A stretch of DNA of 64,000 bases, taken from the NCBI GenBank assembly GCA_000827205.1, contig KN832561.1, positions 992,005 to 1,056,004 on the forward strand, written 5' to 3'. Below are positions 22,135-36,946 of this stretch, piece by piece. The DNA comes from Plicaturopsis crispa FD-325 SS-3 (Eukaryota; Basidiomycota; Agaricomycetes; Amylocorticiales; Amylocorticiaceae). Position 1 is the stretch's first letter. The number at the start of each line of letters is the position of its first letter. The translations under genes and the position numbers were made by a program. The notes beneath the pieces were generated by a model. That model did not search any database, was not told where the DNA came from, and was given only the letters and a program-made list of their open reading frames with translations.

Positions 22135-24414
22135 TTACGAGCCTCCCAAAATACGTCCACCTGGCAACCTCGCTAGAGGCATGATTTGTGGCGGTATCGA
22201 CACTGAGAAAGGCGCCTGGCTGCTGGACGCAAGTGTACCGCCGACATGGTCGAACGTGATGTTGTTGAACGCTGCATTCACTTCACGGTCAAAGGTGTTT
22301 CCTGCAAGATCCGTGTAGCTGAATGTGTTGTTGTTCGTCCCGTTGCCAGTATTCCCAGTGGACTTCACTTCAAAGAATCCGACTAGACTAATAAGTTAGT
22401 GCGACGAAATGTGGTCAAGAATGGTGATGTACGCACGCGCCGTCTGGTGGTTCTTAATGGTGGAACCCAGGATAAAAGGGCTGGGGAGCAGGGTCCGATC
22501 GTAGGAGTGGTCGAATGTGGCAGTGACTAGGACGCTACGAGTTAGAGGGGTGTATTGGACGACAAATCTAACTCACAGCTCGAGCCGCTGGCATCCAAGA
22601 GGGTCAAATTGATGTTGAGTGGGTACGAGAACTGATCAGTCAGCGCCGTCACTCCATCATGGGTAGATGTGACTGTGCCAGACGCTGTTTGCGCAACGAC
22701 CTGGCAATAGGCTCAGTAATTTGGGGGATAAACGGACTACTTGATGGTATACCTGCACAGAGGCATTGTTCAGGTAATTCTGAACATTGGAGTATTGCAA
22801 GTCTTGCGACCAAACCACATGGCTGGTACTCCCGCTCCCACTGATGATGTCCGCCTCGATATGGATCTGCCTGGTAGCAGTGACGGTTATATTCACATCG
22901 CCATTGTCGCCTTTGCTTCCAGTAGTCGTAGAGCTCGCAAAGTGCTCAGCAGAATAAGACGTGATGTTTCCTGTGGTCGGCTTTGAGGACGAGTCGGTGA
23001 CAACTTGTAGATTCCCGGATACAAACCAGTTGTCATTGATGGTGTGGTTCGACTCGGCCGAGGACACGTCGAGGGTGATGTTATGCGCCTTTCCATCCGC
23101 AAGGACTGGAACGAAAGGAGTCAAGTCGAGGAAGTATGTTGGAAGGTCGAGGGCCCCGTACGACGTGATAGGCCTCCAAACACTGGGAATAATGCCTCCC
23201 GTGAAGATAGTCGCATATGGGAAAGCGACTCCTGCGACTTGACCGTCAACAAGAAGTCTGACTTCGCGGAAGGGCCCATCGCCAAAGGTGGTTCCCGAGG
23301 GGAGGTCGCCTAGGAATTTGTTGGCCGCGTTGAAGTACTAGTTGAACTACGTCAGACAGAAAGCTAGAAATGCGTCGGCCGCTCTGAATTACCCAAAACT
23401 CCTCATTACCGTTGCCTGAAGCGTAAAGTTCGGCATATACTTGAACGGCGTTCCGGGGGAGTGTCACATTTGTCTGTTTAGTGGTTAAGTGATAAATCAT
23501 GAGGAATACTACAAATCGAGTGATGCATACAGTAAATTTCGGGGGAACAGATGCATCATTCGCGCTGGTGTCAGACAGCGTCGAGATGGGGATGATCGTG
23601 TTCGCCTGCTTCGTCGCCGGGTGAGCATCTGAAGACGCAAAATATGTCGCGTGCAGAGTAGCTTGATGCCACCCGTCATTAGCACTGCGTTGCATCTGCT
23701 GCGGTCATACAACGCACTAGCATATTCGCCATTAAGCCCCGTCTCGATAAGGTTGTCGAGCTCGAGGATCAGGGTTCCCTGCTTAGCAAATAGCGGGGTA
23801 TAGCGGGTCACGTCCTTTAGGTATGTCCAGATGATGCCTCCCGACGTAGGCTCGGGTGTCGACGTGCGCCAAACTGTCGCCACGAAGTCAGCACATATCC
23901 TTGACACGATTTGTGGCCAGGCTTACTTTCGACGTGTTCGAAGGTGAACACACTCAAACGGTCAAACTGTGTACCATTGGAAGTTACAGTGAAATTGAGG
24001 CTGATGCCTGCCCATGTGCCGGGCTCACCGCAATCAGTAGGAGGGCTAACGTCGATGGCGGGGTCCTAAGCTGTTTTCTGAAGCGTTTGAATGCGCCCTC
24101 ACTCACGTTATGTTGGCAATCGCAGGGCTGCGCACATTGTCAACTACTCTGTCTTTACACGCTCGAAGTAGACGGCACTCACGCTCCAAAGGAGTTGCCA
24201 AATGTGTGTCTAAACACCCATACCACGTCTTGTGAGATTTTCGACGCGTTCACCAATGCATAACAAGCCAAGCTCACTCGAGAATTTTGACTGTACACTG
24301 CTTCGCGTCTTGGGGCAACGGAGGAGGTTGTGCGACCTGGAAATCCTCAAGAACAGCCGAACGCGCCAGTAACGCGAGGAGGACGCCCGGCACGAAAAGC
24401 AAAGCCCTGAACAT
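22135..24414 (-). CDS. PNGase A-type peptide N-glycosidase family protein, secreted
   Basis: Family of peptide-N4-(N-acetyl-beta-glucosaminyl)asparagine amidase A, which cleaves N-glycans from glycopeptides. The start at 24414 gives a signal peptide (MFRALLFVPGVLLALLARSA). Splicing then yields KILEHTFGNSFGAPAIANIT and PPTDCGEPGTWAGISLNFTV, then TSNGTQFDRLSVFTFEHVE, VWRTSTPEPTSGGIIWTYLK and LFAKQGTLILELDNLIETGL, the normal family order. Later parts include NWFVSGNLQVVTDSSSKPTT and VWSQDLQYSNVQNYLNNASV, and the C-terminus is SIPPQIMPLARLPGGRILGG. Several N-X-S/T sites fit secretion. A TATATATA stretch about 55 bp upstream of the start on the minus strand is a plausible TATA box. Some internal splice sites were not resolved, so exon edges are approximate. 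Confidence 0.82.
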
Positions 24415-24945
24415 GGTAAAGAGCGGTACGAAAGAGCGTGGAGGTCCTGTGGGACCAAGTATCGTGGGGTATATATACGGGGCCAGCGGCTCGCAATATA
24501 GCAGCAAGAACCGGTGAGACGTCGGCGGAAATGCTATACTTTATCGACTCCAAGCTTGGGTGGGAAATCCTGGGGAAATCGGTCGCGACAGCGCCAGCGT
24601 CGTTATCGCAGGCCCATGTGAATGAGGTTGATGGGAAACTGCAGCTGCGTGGTGCAGTATAGCGCGATTGCGAAACAACATGTCGCTTTTGGTCGAGCGG
24701 GCGCTGCAGTTTGGATGAAGGTTTTAAACGAGAACATATATATTGAGAACATACACAGCAAAACGCTGTTGACGCGACGCGAAGACATGGTGGACCGTGC
24801 TTTAATAAATAGTCGACTGGTATTATTGGAAACTGCTATACGGTCCAAAGAATGTCAATAAATAGCTGCGGATACCACAAGCTATACGAAGAGCAAGTGA
24901 AGGATGATCACTTGAATTCGTCTCGTCGAGACCAAGACCTCCCTC
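24415..24945. other. Intergenic, PNGase A-like promoter and Pmp3-type 3' end
   Basis: 531 bp without supported coding sequence besides the TATA-like element at 24470. Confidence 0.45.
24470..24478 (-). promoter_or_regulatory. TATA box of the PNGase A-like gene
   Basis: A TATATATA run about 55-65 bp upstream of the ATG at 24414, in the expected orientation-neutral position. Confidence 0.45.
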
Positions 24946-25950
24946 CTAGAATTCGTGGTTGAAGACCTCCTCATCATCAGTCCTCCGGCTCTCCGCAGGA
25001 GGGTCATCTCTCCGGCTACCATAAAGCCCACCCGTTGCGTCCTCGGGGAACTCAGACGTATCCTCGCTCCGTCTCGATGCCCCATCGTCAACGTCTGACA
25101 ATCTGCTCTTCTTCTTCTTCGACTTCCGCCTCTTTGACGATGTCTCCTCCGATAGCGAATACGCGTCCTCCGTCCTGGCGAAGCGATCCTTCTTGTCTTT
25201 CTTCTTCTTGATCTTCTTGCTGCCAGCTGCAGGTATCGTGTCCTCGAAGTTGGCCGGGTAATGCCAGCGCCCGCCGGAGCCACCGGTACGCGCGCTAGCC
25301 GCGTCTCCGTTCCCGCCGTAGTACGACTCGTCCTCTGGCCTCCACAACTCTCCATTCGGTTGGCGTCTGGCGCTGCCACCTTCAGCTGAGACTTCGAGAC
25401 TCGAACCATGCTCCTGGCCCTCCTCATACGGCTGATCCACCAGTGTCGACTCGGGCAAACGGTCGTTGTACCGTGCAGCCCACTGCGACCGTTTCTGGTC
25501 CTTCTTGATCTTGGACGTGTCGACTAGACCGTATCGTTGCGCCCATTTGGGCGTGCGTTTGTTGTTCTTGTTGTTGCGGATGTTCTACAGACACCAGTCA
25601 ATACGTGTTGGAAACCTGGGCTCGGAATAACTCAATGTACCTGGATGTAGAAGTTGTGACCGTGTCCTGTTACCTCGACCACTGTCAATTCGTGGTCATA
25701 GCTGAATAAGTAGATACTGCGCACCAGGTATATAGCCACATATCGTCAGAAGAAGATTGAGCCAGAAGTCGCTACCGATCCCGAACCTCGCAGCGACGGC
25801 TGTAAACAGGACGCCTCGTCAATCTCTGTCGCTATCTTGTTCTAACGAAAGTGCCATACCCAGCGGAGGAAACAGCGTCCCAAGAATAAATAGCAGCACC
25901 GACCAGCCATGATGCCGTTTCGGTGTCAAGTCGATTTTGGTCGGCGCCAT
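24946..25950 (-). CDS. Pmp3-family small membrane protein with long charged tail
   Basis: Exons 25950-25860, 25799-25725, 25666-25641 and 25584-24946 give 276 aa. The N-terminal 55 residues are a Pmp3/UPF0057 (stress-responsive proteolipid) domain: WSVLLFILGTLFPPLAVAAR, FGIGSDFWLNLLLTICGYIP, two membrane spans. Pmp3 itself modulates plasma-membrane potential and cation tolerance in yeast. Here the domain is followed by about 210 residues that are hydrophilic: PKWAQRYGLVDTSKIKKDQK, a Lys run (KKIKKKKDKKD), KSKKKKSRLSD and an acidic end (RRTDDEEVFNHEF). Long-tailed Pmp3 proteins resemble yeast SNA-type proteins and may carry sorting or ubiquitin signals; that is inference. An in-frame ATG at 26046 would add 32 residues, but the site at 25950 puts the start just before the first span as in the family. 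Confidence 0.82.
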
Positions 25951-28541
<2,591 letters not shown>

Positions 28542-28912
28542 GCTGCAGCCTCTATTTCCTCTATCCTTCTCCCGCGTATGTAGTCCTGCACATTTGACAT
28601 TACAGCGTATATAATCCTTGCTATATCTAATTGATTGTTTCCGTGTTTTTCATCTGCCCGGACCGCCAGCAAATACTGACTGCCACCGATGCGATAGAGG
28701 CAGTGCACGTGAAACCTGGGCTGGTATATGTCATGGAATTGGGCCCAAATGGGAGCCCGCAAGTTTTCACGACTTTCTCAATTTCTGTTCTTGCGGTCGC
28801 CGTGTGTCCCCCTTGTTGTCCGATTTCTTCCGTTCGCTCTCACATCGATAGTATTTAAGAACAAAACTTGTTCCTTCCAACTCAAACTACACAGTACCAA
28901 GTTTTTGTAACG
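28542..28912. other. Intergenic, 3' UTR and FBP1 promoter
   Basis: 371 bp with no coding sequence. A CT-rich stretch and TATTTAAG near 28852 lie about 60 bp upstream of the FBPase start and may be core promoter. Confidence 0.45.
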
Positions 28913-30252
28913 ATGTCCGAGGAACCCCCGTCCACAGATCTTATCACCCTTACTCGGTGAGCAGCGGCGTCAGCTTGCAATTCGCAGAGCTTCGCTGATC
29001 GTTCTTTGCAGTCATGTTCTACATGACCAGATGCGCCTTGGTCCCGCAGCGACTGGCGATCTTACACTCCTATTAACCGCCATCCAGGTTACTTCGAAAT
29101 TCATCGCCACCAATGTCCGGAAGGCCCGCCTGATCAACCTGTAAGCGATTCCGTTTGCACTTTGGTGACTTGGATTTACTCTGATTTATTACCCAGTGTT
29201 GGTCTGGCCGGAGAGACAAATGTCCAAGGGGAGGAGCAGAAGAAGCTCGATGTCCTATCGAACGATATCATGGTCAATGCCTTGCGCGCATCCGGCAGGA
29301 CAGCGGTTCTTGTCTCGGAAGAGCTGGAAGAGGCCGTCATAATAGAAGACAAGTACAAGGGCAAGTACTGCGTCGTCTTCGACCCGTTGGACGGTAGCAG
29401 CAATATCGACGCCGGTGTGAACATCGGGACGATCTTCGGAATATACAAGATCGTCAGTAGCGCTTCCCAACCCAAACCCCTAACATGCAAGCTGATGTTT
29501 TCGTTTTAATGTAGGCTCCCGATTCGAAAGGCACAGTGTCGGACGTGCTGAGACCAGGAAGCGAGATGGTCGCAGCGGGATACACGATGTGTGTAGATTT
29601 CTCCCGCCCCCTATTCTACAATGCTCACACGATGCTCCAGGTACGGGTCCTCAGCCAACTTGGTACTTTCCACTGGCCAAGGTGTCAACGGTTACACACT
29701 TGATGCGGCTCTTGGCGAGTTTATTCTCACCCATCCCGACGTGCGTATTCTCTATCGTATACAACACCATCCCATCTGACGCACCACCTAGATCAAAATC
29801 CCCCCGCGCGGCAAGATCTACTCCTTCAACGAGGGCAACTCTATGTATTTCCACGAACCCGTCGTCAAATACCTGCACTCTATCAAATACCCCGCCTCCG
29901 GAAAGCCGTACAGCGCTCGGTATATCGGGTCCATGGTTGCGGATGTTCACCGGACACTTCTATACGGCGGTATATTCGGGTACCCCGATGACAAGAAGAG
30001 CAAGAGCGGAAAGCTGCGGCTGCTCTACGAGGCGTTCCCCATGGCGTTCTTGACGGAACAGGTACGCTCTTGTTACCCATACCCCTCAAATATCGTATCA
30101 ACCTGTCATGTTAGGCTGGAGGCATTGCTACGACGGGGACGAAACGTATTTTGGACATCCTGCCTACGAGCATCCACGAGCGCTGTTCGGTATTCCTCGG
30201 AAGCAAGGACGACGTCGCTGACCTGCAGAAGTTCTACGCGGATGCCGCATGA
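28913..30252 (+). CDS. FBP1: Fructose-1,6-bisphosphatase
   Basis: Gluconeogenic enzyme that converts fructose-1,6-bisphosphate to fructose-6-phosphate. Exons 28913-28956, 29012-29140, 29197-29452, 29515-29588, 29641-29740, 29792-30061 and 30115-30252 give 336 aa, the standard length. Metal and substrate motifs are intact: [46 protein letters not shown] (the DPLDGSS metal site), [49 protein letters not shown] (AMP/substrate) and [19 protein letters not shown]. The yeast enzyme is glucose-repressed and degraded through an N-terminal proline; here the N-terminus is MSEEPP, so that degron is not conserved at position 2. Confidence 0.97.
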
Positions 30253-30491
30253 AGATAGAAATCGACGTCCTTATGGTGCGAGATTGTAATCATGTACTTA
30301 CGATACGGGGAGACGGTATGTATTGCGAAGAAATCAAACTGCCTGTATTACTTCCAAGGAACACCTTGCATTTCTTAGCCTCGTCCGCCTCTGACAGCCG
30401 CGATTTTGTGGAGGTATAGATCGACATGGATTACACGAGGAAGGCAGTATACACTAGTATACATTCGTCGGTGGGGCACAGCTACATCCGC

Positions 30492-32433
30492 TCAAGCAAA
30501 GGATTTCCAGTCGTTGTGTGTTTCCCAAGCATGCCCGACTCTGAGCACCTTATCGTCTCCCCACCATGGCCCTACGATCTGCATCCCGATAGGCAGCTTC
30601 ACATCCTCGGACTCGTCGGTCGGGGTGAGCAATCCCACAGGAATGCTCATACTCGGATGGCCAGTCTAAAGACGAACAATCAGTATAAGCATCAGTAGTG
30701 CGTAGTGTGTACCGCTGGCTAACCAAATTGATAGGACAGGTATTGAGGGTCAAGCCAGTGCATTTGCCGAGCTGTTCTAGCGGCGTTGCACCGGGAGGCG
30801 CGATCTTGACAGGAACCCATGGAACAGTCGGCATGATGAGCACATCGTATTTGTCGAGCGCAGCGTTGTAATCATCTCGAAGTTTACGCGCCAAGTTCGT
30901 AGCCTTCCCGAGGACCTGCGAGTCAACAGCTGTCCGTGAGTGCTAGCCCACATGTGTTATCGAGGACGACATACGTAGGGGAAATGCGTCGAGCCGTATA
31001 TTCCGTTGATGAAGGTGTTCGTCGCGGACGAGAAAAGCTTGTCAAACTTCTCTTGCGTCCACGGCGACATCTTCTCCTGCAGGTCGTTGAGGACGAGGCC
31101 ACGCCGGCCTGCTGCCTTACCCATGAACACCTGCGCCGCACTGATCCGCGCGACAATCTACATCGGCCAAATCAGCCGTGCATCATGCCTACAGTACCAT
31201 TCGGTGACGACATACCATCCAGTACTCGCTACCCCGCAGATGCGCAGGAACGCTGACCTCCTCGACGGTCGCACCCAGCGCCTCGAATTCTTTCGCGGCT
31301 TTCACGATCAAGTCGCTGACCCGTGGGTCCGCAGTGGGAACGACCAAGCTCTCTGTGAGGATCCCGATCTTGTACCCCGCTATTCCTTTCGTGGTAAGCG
31401 CAGGATAATCAGGCACTTTCGAGGGAGTGGGGCATCCTGCTTGCTGGCGGTCGTCGATGTTATCCGTACCCGCGATGGCCTGGAGGAGTATGGCGGCATC
31501 AAGCACCGTGCGGGCAAGAGGTCCGGTGTGGTCGAGGGTAGGCTCGAGTGAGGCGATTCCGGTATATGGAACGAGCCCGTAGGTGGGTTTCAAACCTACG
31601 ATACCGGTATGGGAGGCGGGCTGAATCCGAGTCAGATATTGATTGATCTCAGCCGGCAACAAGGTAGACGATGTTACGCACTAGACGGATAGAGCCACCT
31701 TGGTCTCCCCCGATGCCCATGTCTATTTCGCCGGCGGCAATGAGTACGGCGGTTCCAGACGATGAGCCACCCGCGGAGTAGCCGTGTGCTATAGGATTCT
31801 CCACCGGACCTGTGGCGGCGGAGAACGAGGCCCCGAAGAGCGAGAAATTCTCGCAGACGGCTTTGCCCTTGATTACTATAATTGTTATGAGGAAGCGAGA
31901 TACGAGCAAGGAAAGATGAGAGCGTACATCCGCCGGCCTCAAGTACGCGTGTCACAACAGTTGCGTCGGTATTGGGTATCCAGTCTGTGATCACATCCGT
32001 TCCGAGTAAACAGGGAACGCCTCCGAGATAGCAATTTGAGCATCGCGGTCACAAGAGCAGCAGAACTACAGTGCTCACCTTTCACAGCGACGTTATCCTT
32101 GATCGCCACTGTCTTTCCGGCGAGCAGTCCGTTGCTAGCTTTACCAGCCGCGTCCTGGATATCGACCTTCCAGGCCCACGCATTCAACAGGTTGTCCTTG
32201 GTCTCGGGGCGATGCACATCTTTCCTAGGAAATCGTGTTTCGTCTACAACTGGGACGTAGTCCGGCTCGCTCATGACTTTCTCCATGGTTTCGTGCGCGC
32301 CTGCTAGTATAGCCGTCCATTCGTCGAGGTGAGACTTGACTTCGATGCCCGGGCCTAGATCTGCGATGGCGTCCTTGACGTCCTGAGACGTGACAGGATT
32401 GCCGGGAGAGACCTTCATGGATATTACAGACAT
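30492..32433 (-). CDS. Amidase signature family hydrolase
   Basis: Hydrolyses carboxamides through a Ser-cisSer-Lys triad. The start at 32433 gives MSVISMKVSPGNPVTSQDVK. The catalytic Lys lies in VAIKDNVAVKG, the cis-Ser in SAGGSSSGTAV, and the nucleophile Ser in GGDQGGSIRL, so the triad is complete. Other family blocks are GIVGLKPTYGLVPYTGI, DHTGPLARTVLDAAILLQAI, YNAALDKYDVLIMPTVPWVP and the C-terminal SMSIPVGL plus PIGMQIVGPWWGDDKVL, ending DWKSFA. About 560 aa in several exons; not every intron was checked. There is no signal peptide, so it is probably cytosolic. The GGDQGGSIR type is found in fungal and bacterial amidases acting on small amides rather than in GatA. It converges with the FBPase gene (240 bp apart). 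Confidence 0.87.
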
Positions 32434-33039
32434 GTCGGTAGACCGTCCAGGGTGAGATGACTAGTGGGCAACGTTGAGGGAGAGAGTTTGCGTGCCATGG
32501 CCGTATAATATACGGTCGATGATGTGGATATTGATAAGGAGACCATAGACCAGATTTCCAGGGTATTCGATTCAGAAGGATTCGGACGGCTGCAAAGACC
32601 TTAGACCTGGGATGGGTGCGGGTGAACGAAAGACGATGCCGCAGATTGCAAGTTTAGCGATAACCTGAGATAGTGAGATAAGATTCGGCCGAGACAAATG
32701 ATACTTCCGTCGGAATCAACTTGGACATACCATGTAGACTCATGTAGAGGGGGGTTGAAGGGGAATACCAACTTACAACACCACGCAAGGATTTCAGCCC
32801 GTTTGTGCGCGTCAAGTCAAAACGACGGATCCTAGAAGCGAGTAAAAACGTCAGTGATGGGAGACAGAAAATAACCAGCTGACACCCAACCCGACATTTA
32901 GATTGTACGCTGGTGAAGTTTGCAATATCGTTCGCAAGGATGGTGAGTCGCATACAGTTTATGCGAAACGAATTTTGATATGATTATGATTATGGTCACG
33001 AACTAATATTGCCAATGCTGGGTCATGTCATGTTCTCTT
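32434..33039. other. Intergenic between the amidase promoter and the Nur1-like 3' end
   Basis: 606 bp. Besides the palindrome at 32501, a minus-strand open frame of 99 codons (32953-32654) is present, but neither its unspliced nor its spliced reading resembles a known protein. No gene claimed. Confidence 0.4.
32501..32515. promoter_or_regulatory. Perfect TATA-centred palindrome upstream of the amidase gene
   Basis: CCGTATAATATACGG is a perfect 7-bp inverted repeat around one base, 68-82 bp upstream of the amidase ATG. It may be the TATA box, a dimeric regulator site, or both. Confidence 0.4.
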
Positions 33040-34412
33040 CTAGTCCTCCCAAATGTTGACCATCTCTGACTGGTGCGTCATCACGGCGACGTCTCTCCGA
33101 ATAGGGTTGATTCGCGGATAAACGAACTGTGTAACGCGACACGTTAGATTGATCAAAGAGAGATACTGACAAAGGACAGCCTACCCCTTCATTATATTCG
33201 TGCATAACCTCCGCCGCGATGATCTCCTTGTCCTTTATTAAAGCTTCGTACGAACGGGTCATGATTTGGAGCTGTCGAATCGCCGTCAGGTGTTGAGACC
33301 ATGCATATAAGAGACAAAGAAACATACCTGTGCCCCCGTTACTGCCATAATAACCAACGTAAGCATCCAATTTGCTGAGTTCGTCGCCATCCACAACAAT
33401 GCATGCGCCGGCGAATACAGCGTAAACAGCGTTATCTCCAGCTCTCCCGGCGCCCACACTTCCAGCTGCTGCACGCGCTGCGCCGTTCGCACGTGCCCTG
33501 TGTCCCCACGCGGGCTCATGTTGAGCAACCAGCGCCATATGTCCAGATGCACGCGCCAGGCGACGGCTAGGAGGCCTCCGACGCGCGCGAGAAGCGATGG
33601 CGATGGGAGGGGCTCGAAGTCGAGTTCGGCGGGCACGAACTTGGCGTGTGGAGAGGATACGGGATCCGCGCGCTGGTGTAGTCTGTAGAAGCGTATGCGC
33701 GTGAAGAGATACACGACGTTCAAAACAGATGCCGCAACGAGTATAAAGGAGACGGGGACAGTCTAAAGTGTCGCGTTAATAACAGAGAGAACGCGGTTTT
33801 GACGCGACGTACCCAGTCAAACCAAGACGTGCCCTCGCCCTCGCGATACATATCCTCCCACCCGAGATCGGCGTCTGGTACACTTCGTATTTGACTGATG
33901 CGCACACATAAATGCAGAAAATGCAAGCTGCCTGCTATAAGCCAGGCAGAGGTTTTTGGGGCGGGTAACGGGACATTATGAGGAAATAGTGCGATCTCGA
34001 ATGCTATCCACGAAGGCAATGATGATATTCTTCACAAAAGCCAGTTTGTTAGGTTGCATGCTATCATATGCAGCAATGCTTACCGTTCAAGGAGTCCCTT
34101 TCGCTTCACGTATGCTCGCCTCGGGCTCCCGCCACCGCCTTCGCTCTTGCGCAGCGCCCTCACTCGCTTGCCCTGTATTGGTGTGGCATATGGCGGCGGC
34201 TTCCTATTGCGAGCAGCGTCCCAATCAAAAGGCATAGACGATGAGACTGAAGGTGTCGAAGAGGGTGAATCAACGTATGATATACGCGAGCTGGGTCGCG
34301 GCGTGACGGGTGGTGCATTTCCTGGAGAGTCTTGGGGCGATCTGGGACTGCGCAATGGTGAACTTGTCCCCGTCGCCGCATTTTTTGTGTGGGCGAATCG
34401 ACGGAGAGCCAT
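33040..34412 (-). CDS. Nur1-like nuclear rim membrane protein
   Basis: Fungal DUF2418/Nur1-type inner nuclear membrane protein; yeast Nur1 helps tether rDNA and silent chromatin at the nuclear rim. The start at 34412 gives MALRRFAHTKNAATG. A disordered Ser/Pro-rich head (about 1-80) is followed by WIAFEIALFPHNVPLP, a first membrane span (AWLIAGSLHFLHLCVRI), a second (TVPVSFILVAASVLNVVYLF), LDIWRWLLNMSPRGDTG, the block VWAPGELEITLFTLYSPAHA with LLWMATNSANWMLTLVIMAV (spans 3-4), and a C-terminal HEYNEG-FVYPRINPIRRDVAV plus MTHQSEMVNIWED. That last motif is conserved in fungal members. An earlier in-frame ATG at 34526 exists. Assignment is by remembered family pattern rather than alignment. Confidence 0.72.
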
Positions 34413-34682
34413 GGCCGAGGTTGTGGTGGTAAGAGACAAGAAGGATCTGCTTTGGTTTTCAGAAACAAGGCAAACACGCTGCCCCAATTCGTTTTGGCGC
34501 GCCGGACGCGAAAGCCGCGACTTCAAACAGTTCGCGCCAATTTCGTATACCTGCTCGCAGACTCACGCTACGTCGGAAACCGATACAGAAAAACATCAAA
34601 AGTACGTGAAGCCCTAGTAGTAGTACATGCGACTTAGATGTAGCACCGTGATATACGATTGAAGGAATTATATTGAGAATGA

Positions 34683-36946
34683 TCACACCTTCCGACAGCC
34701 AGTCGTCTGCTTGTGCTCCTTCCACGCGTCCCTCAGGCAGTCGGTGGAACAGAAGAAATACGCTCCCTTGCAGGACCCGCCGCATTTCTTCCATGTGTCC
34801 CCGACGGAGCCACACGCAAAGCAGCGCATCCACGGGCCCATCTTCGGCGCCAAGGTATCCCTTTCCAAGTCGACGTCTTCTATGTGCCCACCAGGCATGT
34901 CTACACACAGCTGCCAGACATCACCGAACGTGCGTTGGATGAGATGCTTGGAAGGGATGAAGTCCGAGTTGGTGTAGCCTGCAGAGTAAATTTGTTAGTA
35001 GATGCAGACAGTACATTGTTTCGAGGAACTGTACCTCCGAACAGATAGATCTTTCCGGTGGCCTCGTCTACCATCATCTGAGACTGCGCGCGATACGACG
35101 GGAAGCCACGCGTGACGACGTGCTTCCATATGAGCGTCTCTGGATCGAGCATGAACGTGTCGCCGTAGTAAGCAAACTCCCACCCGATGTTGCCCACAAC
35201 GCAGTACGTCGACGCGTTGTAGCCTCCGTATACAAAGGTGTGTCCAAGCGACTCGCTGTACACGCAAGCCATCTCCGTGCGCGGCGACGGGAAATTTCCC
35301 CTCAATCGCTCGCGTCGCCACTTCTTTGACGGAATCGAGTACGACCACATGTCCTCGTAGTTGTAATCCTCCTTGTCGCCGTATGGCTTGTTGTGCATCT
35401 TTGCGGCCGAGCGGCAGATGTTGCCGTACAAGATGTACAGCCGTTTCTGGGCGGGAACGACCCAGCTGCTGGCATGTCTTCTGAGCATCGGCATCTCGTT
35501 GGTGGCGATGGACTCGCTGTGCCCGCCGAGGTAGGTCCATTTCATCGTTTTGAGGTCTAGTGCCATGAATACGTTCGTCCCGAGATCGGTGCGCGCGTCA
35601 TCCCCGCTGAAGACGTACATCACGTCTTCGAAAATCTCGACGCAGTGTTCCGTGAGCTGACGGAAATATGGCCATTTCCCGGTAAACGTCGTCTGGATCT
35701 GTGTCCATTTTTCCGCCACGAGATCGAACGCCCATACGGTCTTGTTTCCACGAAACAGATATACCATATGTCCGTGTACCTGCATTTTGTGGGACAGGAG
35801 TACGCCTTCAGGGAAAGAAGGAAGCTCGCGCCAACCGTCTCTCTTAATGAGGTCCAGACACCTGGAAATGCCAATTGGGCTTCTGTCGGTCTTTGCTCCC
35901 GAATTTGAGCGGAATATATCGTACCAGAGATCTTGAAGGACGAGCCTTTTGACTTTCCAATGGTGTCCACCGCAGACGTACATCTTGCTCTGCCATATCC
36001 AGCCGCTAAACGATAGCCTGCTCAGATGCGGCGGAGAAGGCCCCACTTTCAGCTTCGTCCACGCGCCTCGGACCTGGAGCGCGTCGTTGGTGACTTTGAA
36101 CTTGTCCACGAACTTGGGCTCGGGGTGCCGCAGTTTGACTTTATTAAAAGCGATCTCTTGCCTGCGCAGTCGCTCTATGGTCGGCGTGTCCTCGATGTCG
36201 AGTGCGCCTCCGGTGCCCACGTTGCGAAATGAGAAGAAGGTCGAGCTCGCGGTGTTGCCGAGGTCGAAGAGGATGTCCGAGTATCGATTCCCGGCCTCCA
36301 TGCGGAACTATTTGACCATAAGCTCTCGTATGAGTGCATGCTAACTGACGATGTCATTTCGTACGAACCGCAAAATGATCCTCGAGGGGCAAGTTTACGT
36401 TCATGAAGGGCAACTGGTCAGGGCGACTCCCCAGTCTCTGGGTGATATACAGAACCTCAACCTCCTGTAGCCAATCCAGCGCCTGCAACACAATGGTTAG
36501 CATCACGGGAAACGAGGACACCAAGCACGCACCTCGAGTAACTTCCCCTGCTCTCTATAACAATAGGCTATAGCATCGCAGCATGCGACGAGATCCAAAT
36601 GGGGCTTCCACCCGTCTTCCGTAGTCATAGAAAGGTATTTGGGGTTGATGTACTCAACCTTCAGCAGCTCGAGATTGGGCCCGACGATCTCCCGCATGGC
36701 CTCCTTGTATTTCTCGATAGCGGCAGCGTATTCGCGACGGTCGCGCAAGTCGTCCGCGTGAAATTTGATCCAATTGCAGAGAATGACCGATATGTTCTCC
36801 GCTGCCTGCGTGCCCGCTCTGCGGCGTCGGTCTTCCCGCATCTTTTCCATCGCCTGCAATTGAGCGTGCATCGGCTCTGCACACATGGTTTTTACGAGTG
36901 CAAGCTCAGGGCGAGCTGGGGCTCGTAGGACAAGTGGCATCGGCAT
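34683..36946 (-). CDS. MYND zinc-finger / kelch-repeat protein, paralog 1
   Basis: Exons 36946-36533, 36482-36369, 36307-35035 and 34978-34683 give 698 aa. Residues 1-170 form an all-helical, TPR-like region (RREYAAAIEKYKEAMREIVG; CCDAIAYCYREQGKLLEALD). Residues about 230-590 are a kelch propeller with repeated pairs such as MYVCGG, VYLFRGNKTVWAFDL, DVMYVFSGDD, RLYILYGNIC, HTFVYGGYN and KIYLFGG, each followed by a W about 12 residues on. The C-terminus is a MYND-type zinc finger: CFACGSVGDTWKKCGG-SC and FFCSTDCLRDAWKEHKQT with a final GCRKV; the last pair has variant spacing. MYND fingers bind Pro-rich peptides, so it is probably an adaptor. Exons 2 (114 nt) and 4 (296 nt) match paralog 2 exactly in length. 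Confidence 0.88.

Noticed and set aside
32654-32953. 99-codon minus-strand open frame upstream of the amidase gene
   Set aside because: The likely GT-AG intron inside it breaks the frame when removed, and the unspliced reading resembles no known protein.
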